A stretch of 64,000 nucleotides of DNA from an uncultured Spirochaetota bacterium (GCA_944389415.1 CALXMF010000001.1:248001-312000), one strand, 5' to 3'. Positions 26,217-35,704 are shown, counted from the stretch's first letter. Numbers and translations: made by a program. The notes: generated from the letters alone by a model not told the origin.

Positions 26217-27419
26217 ATGGTTATAAAACCGATGATCCGCAGCAATGTCTGCATTAATGCACATCCTGTTGGATGCGCAAAAGAAACTGAAAGACAGATT
26301 GCCTATGTGCAGGAATGCAAGGCAAAAAAGCATATTGAAAACACTCATGGCCCCAAAGCGGTGCTTGTTCTTGGCTGTTCCACCGGGTACGGACTTGCCA
26401 GCCGCATTGCCGCCGCATTTGAATACGGAGCGGCTACTATCGGAGTTTCTTTTGAGAAAGAAGGCAGCGAAAAGAAGGGAGGAACCCCTGGCTGGTACAA
26501 TAATATGGCGTTTGACCGCGCCGCGCATGCTGCCGGACTGAAGGCGGTTACCCTGAACATGGACGCGTTCAGTGATGCGTGCCGCACCGCCGTTATCGAA
26601 GAAGCAAAAAAAATGGGAGTCACATTTGACCTTGTCGTTTACAGTCTCGCAAGTCCTGTGCGTACTGATCCTGATACGGGAGTGTTGTACAAGTCTGTAC
26701 TTAAACCAATAGGAAAACCATTTTCCGGCCAGACTGTCGATATGATGACTGGCAAAATCAGTGTTATGACTGCTGAACCGGCTTCTGATGAAGAGGCGGC
26801 GAATACGGTCAAAGTTATGGGCGGCGAGGACTGGGAACGCTGGATTAATCAGCTTTCTGCCGCAGGTGTGCTTTCAAAAGGCTGTATGACTGTTGCCTAC
26901 TCCTATATCGGGCCTGAACTCTCTCATGCTATTTACCGCGACGGTACTATCGGCGGGGCAAAAAAGCATCTTGAAAAAACAGCACGTGCGCTTGATGCAA
27001 AGCTTTCGCAGGAGCTCGGCGGTCACGCATATGTATCGGTTAATAAAGGACTGGTAACCCGTTCAAGCGCGGTTATTCCGATTATTCCGCTGTATCTGTC
27101 TGTTCTTTTCAAAGTTATGAAAGGGCTGGGTATCCATGAAGGATGTATTGAGCAGATGGAGCGGCTTTTTACAGAACGGCTGTATACCGGCGGTGCAGTA
27201 CCAGTCGACAGTGAACAGCTTATCCGCATTGATGACTGGGAACTGCGTCCTGATGTACAGGCTGAGGTAAATTCCCGGCTTGCAAAAATCACTGAAGAAA
27301 ATCTTGCCGACCTTGGCGATATGGAAGGATACCGGCACGACTTCCTGGCGACAAACGGTTTCGACGTTGCTGGTGTGGACTATGACGCGGATATCGCCCG
27401 TATGGATGTTATTGCGTAG
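26217..27419 (+). CDS. fabV: trans-2-enoyl-CoA/ACP reductase (FabV/TER family)
   Basis: A 400-residue NADH-dependent enoyl reductase. The start KPMIRSNVCINAHPVGC and the nucleotide site LVLGCSTGYGLASRIAAAF are diagnostic, and the family catalytic pair Tyr-x8-Lys is present as Y240 and K249 in YRDGTIGGAKK. FabV catalyses the last step of fatty-acid elongation; the T. denticola homologue is a trans-2-enoyl-CoA reductase making butyryl-CoA, so the substrate could be either CoA or ACP thioesters. A clear AGGAGG precedes the ATG, unlike many neighbours. An intrinsic terminator follows at 27451. Confidence 0.94.
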   Translation: MVIKPMIRSNVCINAHPVGCAKETERQIAYVQECKAKKHIENTHGPKAVLVLGCSTGYGLASRIAAAFEYGAATIGVSFEKEGSEKKGGTPGWYNNMAFDRAAHAAGLKAVTLNMDAFSDACRTAVIEEAKKMGVTFDLVVYSLASPVRTDPDTGVLYKSVLKPIGKPFSGQTVDMMTGKISVMTAEPASDEEAANTVKVMGGEDWERWINQLSAAGVLSKGCMTVAYSYIGPELSHAIYRDGTIGGAKKHLEKTARALDAKLSQELGGHAYVSVNKGLVTRSSAVIPIIPLYLSVLFKVMKGLGIHEGCIEQMERLFTERLYTGGAVPVDSEQLIRIDDWELRPDVQAEVNSRLAKITEENLADLGDMEGYRHDFLATNGFDVAGVDYDADIARMDVIA

Positions 27420-27450
27420 GTAATCCCGTTTCTGCGGGAGAGGAGGTTAA

Positions 27451-27484
27451 GAGCCGGTTCCAAACAGAACCGGCTCTTTTTTTT
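27451..27484 (+). terminator. intrinsic terminator after fabV
   Basis: GAGCCGGTTC pairs perfectly with GAACCGGCTC around CAAACA and is followed by a run of eight T. The reverse strand may also stop MATE transcripts, which converge here. Confidence 0.92.
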
Positions 27485-27488
27485 CTGC

Positions 27489-28841
27489 TTACAGAACAGT
27501 TTTTTGGAGAATCTTTTTTTCATAACGATAATAGGATATAATAAGAAAAATAGCCGCTCCGCTCCATGCCCCTGGCTCAGCAAGAAACAGCCCGCGGGAA
27601 CCAAGCAGGGAGGGAATGATTAAAGCGATAGTCACCCGCATGACACATTCTATACAGCCGGAAAGAAACGGCGCCAGCGTATTTCCCAGCCCTTGCAGCG
27701 CATTACGGTAGGTGTGTAAAAGATACAGAATACATAAAGTAAAACTCATAACACTCAGATACTGATAAGCAATATCGAGGACCTCTGCCGCGTTGATATC
27801 ATTTGCCGGAACAAATAATGAAAGCAGCTGCCGACCGGTTAATATCATAATCAGTGAAATACCTGCCGAAACAACAATAGACAGAAATATACCAGCTCTG
27901 AGTCCACTTCGTATTCGATTTATTTTTCCCGCTCCATAATTCTGAGCGGTAAAAGTAGTTACCGCATATCCAAATGCTATGGCCGCGCACTCAAGAACAC
28001 CGTATATTTTATTTGTCGCGGTAAAACCGGCGACAAGAACAACTCCAAATTTATTTATTACCGATTGCAAAATCATACCGCCAGCGGCAATCAGAACACT
28101 TTGCAGCGCGAGCGGTATCCCAAGCCGGCATAACTGAATAATATGCGTACGAAATATTTTGCGCGAAGAAAATGTCTGCTTGATAAACGGCAGCGAACCA
28201 AGTACCGCGAAACAGTATATAAATGATATACCTTGCGCAATAAGTGTCGCTGCGGCTGCTCCTGCAATTCCCCATTTGAACACCATTACAAACAGCAAAT
28301 CCAGAATAATATTAATACAGGCGGCAATGCCCATCGCAAACAGCGGTGTCCGGCTGTCACCGAGTGATCGAAGTGCTGCCGACGCCATATTATATGCCGC
28401 AGAAATAGCGGTACCGGCACACAATATCCGTAAATATCTGAGTGCTCCGCTGAATATGGAATCCGGAGTATTTAATATCAGCAGCAGCCGCTCTGATGCT
28501 GCAAGACTAATTGCGGTCAGCAGCAGCGCTGCTGTAAGTGTGAGCAAAACAGAAACTTTAAGTACCTGACGAAAGCCTTCATAATCACCAGCTCCAAATC
28601 GCTGTGCAAGAAGGATTCCAAATCCCTGAGTGAGCGCCTGAATGGTCCATAGAATCATCCATGTTATCCAGTCTGTTGCCCCAAGCGCCGCAAGAGCTTC
28701 AACACCGACACCTTTTCCAACGATAACAGTATCGGTAATCATATACAGCTGCTGCCCAAAATTTCCCAGAATCAACGGCAGCGCGAAGAAAAATATCAGG
28801 CTTACCGGAGTTCCCTCCGTCATATCTTTTATCCGGCTCAT
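27489..28841 (-). CDS. MATE family multidrug/Na+ antiporter
   Basis: A 450-residue polytopic membrane protein with about twelve hydrophobic helices arranged as two MATE halves; QRFGAGDYEGFRQVLK and AQNYGAGKINRIRSG are the repeated loop motifs after helices. It should export organic cations or drugs using a Na+ or H+ gradient. The ATG at 28841 is preferred over the more upstream in-frame codon since a TATACT ends 6 bases before it; no ribosome site is seen. It is divergent from the cardiolipin synthase gene, whose ATG is only 39 bases away, so their promoters must overlap. Confidence 0.88.
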   Translation of the reverse strand: MSRIKDMTEGTPVSLIFFFALPLILGNFGQQLYMITDTVIVGKGVGVEALAALGATDWITWMILWTIQALTQGFGILLAQRFGAGDYEGFRQVLKVSVLLTLTAALLLTAISLAASERLLLILNTPDSIFSGALRYLRILCAGTAISAAYNMASAALRSLGDSRTPLFAMGIAACINIILDLLFVMVFKWGIAGAAAATLIAQGISFIYCFAVLGSLPFIKQTFSSRKIFRTHIIQLCRLGIPLALQSVLIAAGGMILQSVINKFGVVLVAGFTATNKIYGVLECAAIAFGYAVTTFTAQNYGAGKINRIRSGLRAGIFLSIVVSAGISLIMILTGRQLLSLFVPANDINAAEVLDIAYQYLSVMSFTLCILYLLHTYRNALQGLGNTLAPFLSGCIECVMRVTIALIIPSLLGSRGLFLAEPGAWSGAAIFLIISYYRYEKKILQKTVL

Positions 28842-28880
28842 GATTTCAGTATAATCTATTTCGCTTGTGAAGGAGAATAT

Positions 28881-30446
28881 ATGAAACAAAAGTGGCTAAA
28901 ACAGCTGCTCAGGCGGCGTCTCGCAGCTGTACTAATTCTGGCAGTTCAGCTTGCTTTTTTCTGCTGGTTCATTCTATCCGGTATCAGGCGTTTCCCGTAT
29001 GCGGCAGTCCTGTTATCAGCAGTCAGTATATTAGTGACTCTGCATATAATCAGTCATCATAATAAGGGTTCGTTCAAACTTGCATGGACATATCTGATTC
29101 TTGTAGTACCGATTTTTGGTGGTATAGTATATCTGATTGTTACCTTTCAGTCCGCTGTGCGGCGATTTAAGCAGCACAATATACAGATAGATATTGCGGC
29201 AAGACCTATGTATATGCTCTCCACAACACGCATTGAACAGGCTGCCGCTGTGAATCCGCGATGCAGCGCGCAGATGCGGTATCTGGAACACTTTATGGGC
29301 TTTCCTGTATGCGGCAACACACAGGCAGAATATTATCCATGGGGTGACAAATATCTTGCCGCCCTGCTTGCTGCGCTGGAACAGGCACAAAAGTATATCT
29401 TTCTGGAATTTTTCATTATTCAGGAAGGAGTCATGTGGAACAGCATTCTTGATATCCTCACAAAAAAAGCCGCTCAGGGTGTTGAGGTCAGAATTCTATA
29501 TGACGATATTGGCTGTTTTGTTCTGCTGCCATCTGATTACTGTAAACAACTTGCAAAACGGGGCATACAGGCTCAGATATTTAACCCGTTAAGAACAGTG
29601 CTTGCTATTAATCTGAATAACCGGGATCACAGAAAAATTGTTTCTATCGATGGAAAAATTGCCTTTACCGGCGGCATTAATCTTGCTGATGAATATATTA
29701 ACGCGGTTGAAAAACACGGCATATGGAAAGATTCCGGTATCAAGATCGAGGGGCCTGGAGCATGGAGTCTGACGGTGCTTTTTCTGCAGATGTGGGAACT
29801 CGGCCACCAGATGCGCTCAAAACAGCGTATTCCAATCACCCAGCAGCAATTTCTGCCGTTTTATCCGGCGGAAACAGAAATGAAGCCGCAGGTTCTCTCT
29901 CATGGATATGTACAGCCATATGGTGACAGCCCAATGGATGATGAGAATGTCGGCGAACATGTGTATATGCAGCTTATTTCTACCGCAAAAAAATACATTT
30001 ACATAACAACGCCGTATCTTATTCTTGATGACAGTGTCATTTCAGCACTGATTCTCGCTGCTAAAAGCGGTGTTGATGTGCGTATCATAACGCCGCAGAT
30101 AGCGGACAAGTGGTTTGTTCATATTACGACCCGTTCTTTTTATCAGGAACTTATAGCCGGCGGTGTGAAAATATACGAATTCACAGGAGGTTTTATTCAC
30201 GCGAAAACGCTGACGACTGACGATGATGCCGCTGTCGTTGGGACAACCAACTTTGATTTCCGCAGCTTATATCTTCATTTTGAGTGCGGTGTTATATTGT
30301 ATAACAGCGAAGTAATTGAACAGATAAAAAATGATTTTTTGTGCACGCTAAAGACGTGTTCACCGATAACGGCTCAGAAATGTAAGGTAAATCCGTTTAT
30401 CCGTACAGTTCAAAGCGTACTGCGTCTGTTCGCTCCGCTGATGTAG
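28881..30446 (+). CDS. cls: cardiolipin synthase
   Basis: A 521-residue phospholipase D-superfamily enzyme that joins two phosphatidylglycerols (or related lipids) to form cardiolipin at the inner membrane. Two N-terminal membrane helices cover about residues 14-80. Both HxKx4D motifs are intact: HRKIVSID followed by GKIAFTGGIN, and HAKTLTTD followed by AAVVGTTNFD. The start follows GAAGGAGAATAT. The downstream LysO genes begin 9 bases later and are likely in the same transcript. Treponemes have been reported to contain cardiolipin, which fits. Confidence 0.93.
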   Translation: MKQKWLKQLLRRRLAAVLILAVQLAFFCWFILSGIRRFPYAAVLLSAVSILVTLHIISHHNKGSFKLAWTYLILVVPIFGGIVYLIVTFQSAVRRFKQHNIQIDIAARPMYMLSTTRIEQAAAVNPRCSAQMRYLEHFMGFPVCGNTQAEYYPWGDKYLAALLAALEQAQKYIFLEFFIIQEGVMWNSILDILTKKAAQGVEVRILYDDIGCFVLLPSDYCKQLAKRGIQAQIFNPLRTVLAINLNNRDHRKIVSIDGKIAFTGGINLADEYINAVEKHGIWKDSGIKIEGPGAWSLTVLFLQMWELGHQMRSKQRIPITQQQFLPFYPAETEMKPQVLSHGYVQPYGDSPMDDENVGEHVYMQLISTAKKYIYITTPYLILDDSVISALILAAKSGVDVRIITPQIADKWFVHITTRSFYQELIAGGVKIYEFTGGFIHAKTLTTDDDAAVVGTTNFDFRSLYLHFECGVILYNSEVIEQIKNDFLCTLKTCSPITAQKCKVNPFIRTVQSVLRLFAPLM

Positions 30447-30455
30447 AGGTATGAT

Positions 30456-30743
30456 ATGCTTATTTTATTAATTATGTGTGCCGGTATTGCTGTCGGCCAT
30501 TTCTTTTTTAATCCAAAATATAAGCCTGTGGCGGAAAAGCTGCAGGTTGTGGCAACTGTTCTGCTGATTTTCTCAATGGGTGTTATGCTGGGTAAAAGAG
30601 AAAATTTTCTGCACGAACTTGCAACACTTGGCTGGAAAAGCCTGATATTCTGTCTTGTACCGTCAGTACTGTCTGCGCTGCTTGTGTTCGTGCTTACCAG
30701 ACAGTTTATTGAAACACAATTTCACAGTACAAAGGATAAATAG
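30456..30743 (+). CDS. lysO: LysO family lysine exporter, N-terminal subunit
   Basis: A 95-residue protein with three predicted membrane helices, equal to the N-terminal LysO_N/DUF340 half of E. coli LysO (YbjE), the exporter of L-lysine and toxic analogues. Conserved features are the GxxxGxxF start (CAGIAVGHFF) and LLIFSMGVMLGKRE. The stop TAG directly abuts the ATG of the second half, so the exporter is encoded as two adjacent chains. It follows cls after 9 bases. Confidence 0.8.
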   Translation: MLILLIMCAGIAVGHFFFNPKYKPVAEKLQVVATVLLIFSMGVMLGKRENFLHELATLGWKSLIFCLVPSVLSALLVFVLTRQFIETQFHSTKDK

Positions 30744-31343
30744 ATGGTTTTTCTGGCGCTTGGAGCACTTATTGCCGGTATGTTCTACGGTCTTTCCGAC
30801 CTGAATGTATCGTGGATTTCTGCCCTTACCACACATACTGATTATATTTTGTATATTCTGATGTTCCTTGTTGGTATCAGTGTCGGATTGCATCGAGGAC
30901 TTATAAACAGTATTCGCCGGTATCATATTCGGATTTTTATTATTCCATTCAGTATTATCGCTGCCTCATTCGCGGGGGGAATTTTATGCAGTTTTGTCAC
31001 AGGATATTCAATCAGAGAAAGCACTGCCGTAACATGCGGCCTTGGCTGGTATAGCCTTTCAGGGATTACGATGGGCAATCTTGCCGGGCCAACTCTTGGA
31101 AGTATTACTTTTTTAAGTAACTTGATGCGTGAGATTTTTTCTTTTTTTGCAATTCCGTGGATATCCCGGCATCTGAATTATTATGCCTGCATTGGTCCTG
31201 CCGCGGCGACAAGTGAAGATACAACCTTGCCTATGCTGATCAGATATACAAATGAGGAAACAGTTGTGCTGTCCGTGTTTAACGGCGTTATCTGTTCAGC
31301 CGCGGTACCGGTTCTCATTTCATTCTGTTACACAGTGCTTTAG
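30744..31343 (+). CDS. lysO: LysO family lysine exporter, C-terminal subunit
   Basis: A 199-residue polytopic membrane protein matching the C-terminal half of LysO. Diagnostic blocks are YILMFLVGISVG, the conserved polar loop CGLGWYSLSGI and NLMREIFSFFAIPW, and the GAxAT-like TSEDTTLPM. Its ATG begins right after the stop of the N-terminal subunit, suggesting coupled translation. Split LysO pairs occur in other anaerobes, so this is likely functional and not a frameshifted gene. The 3' end overlaps the convergent recR by four bases. Confidence 0.82.
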   Translation: MVFLALGALIAGMFYGLSDLNVSWISALTTHTDYILYILMFLVGISVGLHRGLINSIRRYHIRIFIIPFSIIAASFAGGILCSFVTGYSIRESTAVTCGLGWYSLSGITMGNLAGPTLGSITFLSNLMREIFSFFAIPWISRHLNYYACIGPAAATSEDTTLPMLIRYTNEETVVLSVFNGVICSAAVPVLISFCYTVL

Positions 31344-31933
31344 AATTCAGTACGGCCTCTGAAACTTCTCGCAAGTGTCAGCTTGTCAGCATATTCCAGA
31401 TCGCCGCCTACTGGCAAGCCAGATGCGAGGCGGGTAATTTTTAGTGGCATACCAGCAGCAGACAACAGTTTTTGCAGATAAAGCGCAGTAGTATCCCCTT
31501 CTACTGTTGGATTTGTTGCGATAATAACTTCCTGTATCTGTCCGGCTCTGATACGTTCTGTCAGTTTTCTGAATGACAGCTGTGATGGTCCGATGCCTTC
31601 GAGAGGCGCGATAACTCCGCCAAGTACATGAAACAGTCCTCTGAATTCACGCGAGGACTCTATGGTCTCTACATCCTGAGGCTGTTCCACCACACACAAA
31701 ACACTGCGGTCACGAAGAGGATCCGCACATATACTGCATACCTCTGTTTCAGTATATGCGCCGCATTCCGGACAGGGATGTATTTTATCCTGAACAAGAG
31801 CAATCTGCTGTGCAAAGCGCTCCAAAAAATTTCTATCAGCACGAAGCAGGTAATGAGCTATACGTGAGGCGCTTTTTTTGCCAATACCCGGCAGGCGCGA
31901 AAATGAATCTACCAACTCTTCGAGAGTATTCAT
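31340..31933 (-). CDS. recR: recombination protein RecR
   Basis: A 197-residue DNA-repair protein acting with RecF/RecO in RecA loading at gaps. The helix-hairpin-helix SRLPGIGKKSASRIA, the C4 zinc finger CPECGAYTETEVCSIC, and the Toprim segment (LCVVEQPQDVETIE, YHVLGG-like HVLGGVIAPLEGI) are all complete. It is the last gene of a dnaX-ybaB-recR operon, a widely conserved order, and starts 4 bases after the ybaB stop. Confidence 0.96.
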   Translation of the reverse strand: MNTLEELVDSFSRLPGIGKKSASRIAHYLLRADRNFLERFAQQIALVQDKIHPCPECGAYTETEVCSICADPLRDRSVLCVVEQPQDVETIESSREFRGLFHVLGGVIAPLEGIGPSQLSFRKLTERIRAGQIQEVIIATNPTVEGDTTALYLQKLLSAAGMPLKITRLASGLPVGGDLEYADKLTLARSFRGRTEF

Positions 31934-31937
31934 ATCA

Positions 31938-32261
31938 TCAGGAAGGGAAATTCAGTCCCGGAATATTTGTTCCAGCGGCAAGTGGTCCAAGTTTTTCTTT
32001 CAGACATTCCTGCGCCCGTGTATATGCATCTCTGCTTGCCGCGATAATAAGATCCTGCAGCATCTGAATATCACGCGGGTCAACAGCGATGGGATCCAGT
32101 ATAATCGAACTAATTTCAAACTGACCGTTCATGGTTACTTTTACTAACCCGCCGCCTGATGAGCCTGTCACCGAGATGCTTCTTAATTCTTCCTGCAATT
32201 TGTTCATCTGTGATTTTATAGTGTCCGCGTTTTTTAATATTTCAAATGGATTAAAATTCAT
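31938..32261 (-). CDS. ybaB: YbaB/EbfC family nucleoid-associated protein
   Basis: A 107-residue DNA-binding dimer. The ATG at 32261 has an AGGAGG site 6 bases upstream and gives the usual length. The family pattern is clear: an N-terminal helix with QMNKLQEEL, then the beta segment GGGLVKVTMNGQFEISSI and IDP-like ILDPIAVDPRDIQMLQDLIIAA. The Borrelia homologue EbfC binds the erp operator and shapes the nucleoid, so a similar role is plausible here. The start codon overlaps the dnaX stop (ATGA). Confidence 0.94.
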   Translation of the reverse strand: MNFNPFEILKNADTIKSQMNKLQEELRSISVTGSSGGGLVKVTMNGQFEISSIILDPIAVDPRDIQMLQDLIIAASRDAYTRAQECLKEKLGPLAAGTNIPGLNFPS

Positions 32262-34054
32262 TGTATTCCTCCTATAATCGATCCTTTGAAAAGACTGCAT
32301 AAAATTTGTGCCTGAATTGGGATATCTGTTTTTTTCTGCTGTTCCATCATCCGCTTTTCTTCAGTAAGCACTGGTTCAAAACGGATATTTCTTCCAAGCA
32401 TTTCTGAAAGCAACTGAGCAATCCGCGCCGCTTCTTTTTGCAGCTGTGTGCATGAAAGAGCGCTGTCAGTTGTAACATGCACAATATCACCATCCAACAG
32501 CCATTCAGTTGTGCGTGCAAGCATCATTGCCGGTCCGGCTTCGCCTTTTCCCATAAGTTCCTGTACAGCAGCCTCTTGAAGATCTGCTATCATGACAGGC
32601 TGTGATTGTCCCGCAGCCTCAGCTGCTTTCTGATTTGTCTGTACAGCAGTTACTGATTCAGCTGGTGCGGCAGGAGCGTCCGGCAAGGGCTGCTTTCTAT
32701 CTGATTGTTCCTTTTCCGCTACAAGAGAACGCATTGTTTCAAACGTAGAAAAAGATGCTGTCGGCATACGCGGTTCCGGCTTCTCGCACCTGGAAATTGG
32801 AGATTGCGTATATTCTGCCTGTACATTCTGTATCAGAGATTGTTTTTCTGTTTCCGCAGAACGTATTGAAACCTGCGGCACGATATTAGCCGATTTGACA
32901 GAAGGTGTATTCCCTATCAACATATTTCTAGCCGCGTCAATAGCGGCTTTTACTTCAGAGGCGGAGACGTATCCGGAGAGAGAACAGAGACGGAACACAG
33001 TAAGTTCTGTTTCGTATCTGGGGTCCAGCGAATATCTGATATCTCGATATAAATTTAAAAATAAAGACAATGCCCGTTCAATCTGAACCGGCTTCCATGT
33101 GCTGAGAACCTTTTGTGAATAGCGGTCAGCAGCCTGCCCCAGCAGGGATTCTCGTACTATACCAGCGCTGATAAGCAGAATACTGCGCAGATAATCAGCA
33201 ATATCTGATATAAACTGTTCTATAGAGATACCGTTTTGCAATAAACTGTCGAGCAGATCAATTGCAGTATCAGCATGCCCGTCTATGCAGTTTTCACAAA
33301 GAGCATTTAATGTATCAATAGAAGTTAATCCGAGTTTATTACTGATTTTATCATATGTGATAGTACCGCCGGAAAAGGATGCAACCTGATCAAACAGCGT
33401 ATATGCGTCTCGGATACTGCCTGTTGATTCCCGGGCTATCCAGTACAAAGCTTCGTCTTCTGCCTGTATATTGATTTCTGCCGCAGCGGCAGCCAGCAAT
33501 TCTTTTATTTGTTCAACGGCAACCAGACGGAAATGAAACTGCTGGCAGCGGCTCTTGATTGTTGCCGGGACTTTGTGCAGTTCAGTTGTAGCGAAAATAA
33601 AAATAACATATGGAGGCGGTTCTTCAATTGTCTTGAGCAGCGCATTAAACGCGCTGACAGACAGCATATGTACTTCATCAATAATATAAATCTTATACCG
33701 GCACGAATTAGGCGGAAACAGAACTTCGTCTTTAATCTGCCGGATATCATTTACACTGGTATTTGATGCGCCATCAATCTCAATAACATCAAGACTGGAA
33801 CCTTTGGCAATTTCACGGCAAGCTGTACATTCCCCGCAGGGCAGAACAGTGGGACCCTTTTCACAGTTTAAGGACTTTGCAAGAATACGGGCAGATGATG
33901 TTTTTCCGCAGCCTCGAGGCCCGGAAAACAAATACGCATGAGCAATCCGACCTGTCTGGATTGCGTTTTTCAGTGTCGCCGTGACAAATTCCTGCCCAAC
34001 GAGATCTTCAAACCGCTGCGGGCGTCTTCTAGTCGCAGTTACTTCATAAGACAT
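32258..34054 (-). CDS. dnaX: DNA polymerase III subunits gamma/tau
   Basis: A 598-residue clamp-loader ATPase. It begins with YEVTATRRRPQRFEDLVGQE, followed by Walker A GPRGCGKTS, a zinc-binding cysteine cluster (CEKGPTVLPCGECTAC), Walker B/DExH IIDEVHML, and the sensor-1/arginine-finger region ATTELHKVPATIKSRCQQF. The last 200 residues are a variable, Gln/Ala-rich tau-like tail. It heads the dnaX-ybaB-recR operon. On the minus strand TTGATT-17-TATATA ends 5 bases before the ATG, with no Shine-Dalgarno, so a leaderless transcript is likely. Confidence 0.96.
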   Translation of the reverse strand: MSYEVTATRRRPQRFEDLVGQEFVTATLKNAIQTGRIAHAYLFSGPRGCGKTSSARILAKSLNCEKGPTVLPCGECTACREIAKGSSLDVIEIDGASNTSVNDIRQIKDEVLFPPNSCRYKIYIIDEVHMLSVSAFNALLKTIEEPPPYVIFIFATTELHKVPATIKSRCQQFHFRLVAVEQIKELLAAAAAEINIQAEDEALYWIARESTGSIRDAYTLFDQVASFSGGTITYDKISNKLGLTSIDTLNALCENCIDGHADTAIDLLDSLLQNGISIEQFISDIADYLRSILLISAGIVRESLLGQAADRYSQKVLSTWKPVQIERALSLFLNLYRDIRYSLDPRYETELTVFRLCSLSGYVSASEVKAAIDAARNMLIGNTPSVKSANIVPQVSIRSAETEKQSLIQNVQAEYTQSPISRCEKPEPRMPTASFSTFETMRSLVAEKEQSDRKQPLPDAPAAPAESVTAVQTNQKAAEAAGQSQPVMIADLQEAAVQELMGKGEAGPAMMLARTTEWLLDGDIVHVTTDSALSCTQLQKEAARIAQLLSEMLGRNIRFEPVLTEEKRMMEQQKKTDIPIQAQILCSLFKGSIIGGIQ

Positions 34055-34059
34055 ATTGA

Positions 34060-34088
34060 TATATACTACCTGAAATACACAGAATCAA
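34060..34088 (-). promoter_or_regulatory. promoter of dnaX operon (leaderless architecture)
   Basis: TTGATT (34088-34083), a 17-base spacer and TATATA (34065-34060) on the minus strand; the -10 ends 5 bases before the dnaX ATG at 34054. Confidence 0.6.
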
Positions 34089-34093
34089 GGCTC

Positions 34094-35704
34094 TTATTTT
34101 ACCGTATTATAGAACATCAATAAAGTACTTACAATAGAAAGTGTCGTTGTTACGGGTACTGCGTATTTATTAAAATAGTATAAGAAAGAATTTGTTTTTG
34201 CGGTTATAGTGACTTCCGGTAAAATATAGTCATTCTTTGTATATATAGTACCGTCTGAACCTACTATCTCAATTTTCTGGTGGGAGTTTTTATCCTGATC
34301 AAAACCGCCCGCCAAACCTATATAATAATCCCAAGTCCGATCCGGAATATATGGATATCTGCCGGGTATATTTACTGCGCCTGCAACATTTACAAAAAAC
34401 AGGCGGAATGGCACGATTACAGTATCATATGATTTTGCAAGGATTCCCGATAGATATTCTTTATCATATAGAATATTGTCTATATTCAGCGGAATTGATT
34501 CACCCTGACGAATAATGTAAGCTTTAGGGGTATCGGCTGTTTCTAGGAAAATATCAGAAACACGTCTGATAATGGTAGCGTAATCCTCGCCTTCAGTAAA
34601 AAACATAGTAATACGATTGGAACTTCCTGGCTGATATGTTTGTTCAACAGTTGAGTCATCATCCTGTTTTTCTACTTCGAGAACCGCACCCTCTATAAAA
34701 AGAACCGGCTGTAGTCTGACAATACTGCTGACTTCTACTTCATCAAGATGCTGGAGCTCATATGACTGCTGTGCTTCAGCAAATTTTGTAAAATCGAGAT
34801 AGAATACAGAGTCCGGAATTTCACCTACTACTGAAGTATTTGGGTGGCGTGTTACAGAAATACTTTTTCTATCCGCGTTTTCGGCAAATCCGCCGCCATA
34901 ATAAAAAATAAGATCAGAAAGAGATTCTCCCTCAAGTAATTCATACGTACCCGGCCGTTCTACTGCGCCGGTAATCGTACAGGAACGCGACAGTCTTCTG
35001 ATTGTTATGACATCGCCGGGGCTCATATAAGGATTCTGAGAAAGATCCCCGTCCCTAACCGCCTTAAAAAGATCATACGTTTTCGTTTCACCGGTAGCAG
35101 AGGTAATAACAATATCTCTTGTTGAAGAATATGCAGTAAGCATATTTTTAATAACACTATCAAGCCTTGCCATTCCCCATGTCGCTACCTCTTGCGCAGC
35201 GATCACCTCTCCTTTCACAGTTACATAAAACTGTGCTGGCGCGGTTAATGTAAACTGCACCCCGCTGAATGGGTAATTTTTTGTTATAATATCCTCTACA
35301 ATTTTTTTTACCTGAAGAAACGTTTTACCACGGACATCCACATTTCCAAGGTTGGATATACGAAGCATATATGACGCATCCAGCTGAATAGGATATTCAA
35401 CTAAGGTTCCGGCTGCAGAATATGCAAGCAAAAAAGTATCACCTGCACACACTTTATAATCAGCAGAAGCAACGGCAAGAGTTCTGTTTGTTATAACAGT
35501 CGCTGCTTGATTGGCTGATAAACTATCTGATAAATTTTCTGTCTCTAAATTAGATTTAGTCTGGTTGCTATAATTATTTGTAGTAGTTGTTTTTGTCTGC
35601 TGATTTTGATTTAGTCTATTGCTGTTTATTGTCGTACTTACAGTTTGTGCTTCCAAAAAAATTGTCACACATAAAAAGAATATGAGCCATGGAGCTTTCT
35701 TCAA
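34094..35704 (-). CDS. SLBB-domain polysaccharide export-type protein
   Basis: A 536-residue secreted or envelope protein. It has a signal peptide (WLIFFLCVTIFLEAQ), an Asn/Gln/Thr/Ser-rich stretch to about residue 65, a Poly_export domain (DYKVCAGDTFLLAYSAAG, YPIQLDASYMLRISNLGNVDVRGKT), then repeated SLBB domains (FYVTVKGEVIAAQEV, CTITGAVERPGTYELLEGESL, FVNVAGAVNIPGRYPY), and a C-terminal membrane helix. The architecture recalls Wza/GfcC-type exporters of surface polysaccharide. The start codon is TTG at 35704, supported by AAGGA eight bases upstream. No glycosyltransferase or Wzc-like kinase gene is adjacent, so its substrate is unknown. Confidence 0.82.
   Translation of the reverse strand: MKKAPWLIFFLCVTIFLEAQTVSTTINSNRLNQNQQTKTTTTNNYSNQTKSNLETENLSDSLSANQAATVITNRTLAVASADYKVCAGDTFLLAYSAAGTLVEYPIQLDASYMLRISNLGNVDVRGKTFLQVKKIVEDIITKNYPFSGVQFTLTAPAQFYVTVKGEVIAAQEVATWGMARLDSVIKNMLTAYSSTRDIVITSATGETKTYDLFKAVRDGDLSQNPYMSPGDVITIRRLSRSCTITGAVERPGTYELLEGESLSDLIFYYGGGFAENADRKSISVTRHPNTSVVGEIPDSVFYLDFTKFAEAQQSYELQHLDEVEVSSIVRLQPVLFIEGAVLEVEKQDDDSTVEQTYQPGSSNRITMFFTEGEDYATIIRRVSDIFLETADTPKAYIIRQGESIPLNIDNILYDKEYLSGILAKSYDTVIVPFRLFFVNVAGAVNIPGRYPYIPDRTWDYYIGLAGGFDQDKNSHQKIEIVGSDGTIYTKNDYILPEVTITAKTNSFLYYFNKYAVPVTTTLSIVSTLLMFYNTVK

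Noticed and set aside
30732-30746. LysO break as a frameshift or sequencing error
   Set aside because: The stop and next ATG are in the same frame and fall at the known domain boundary; split LysO exists elsewhere.
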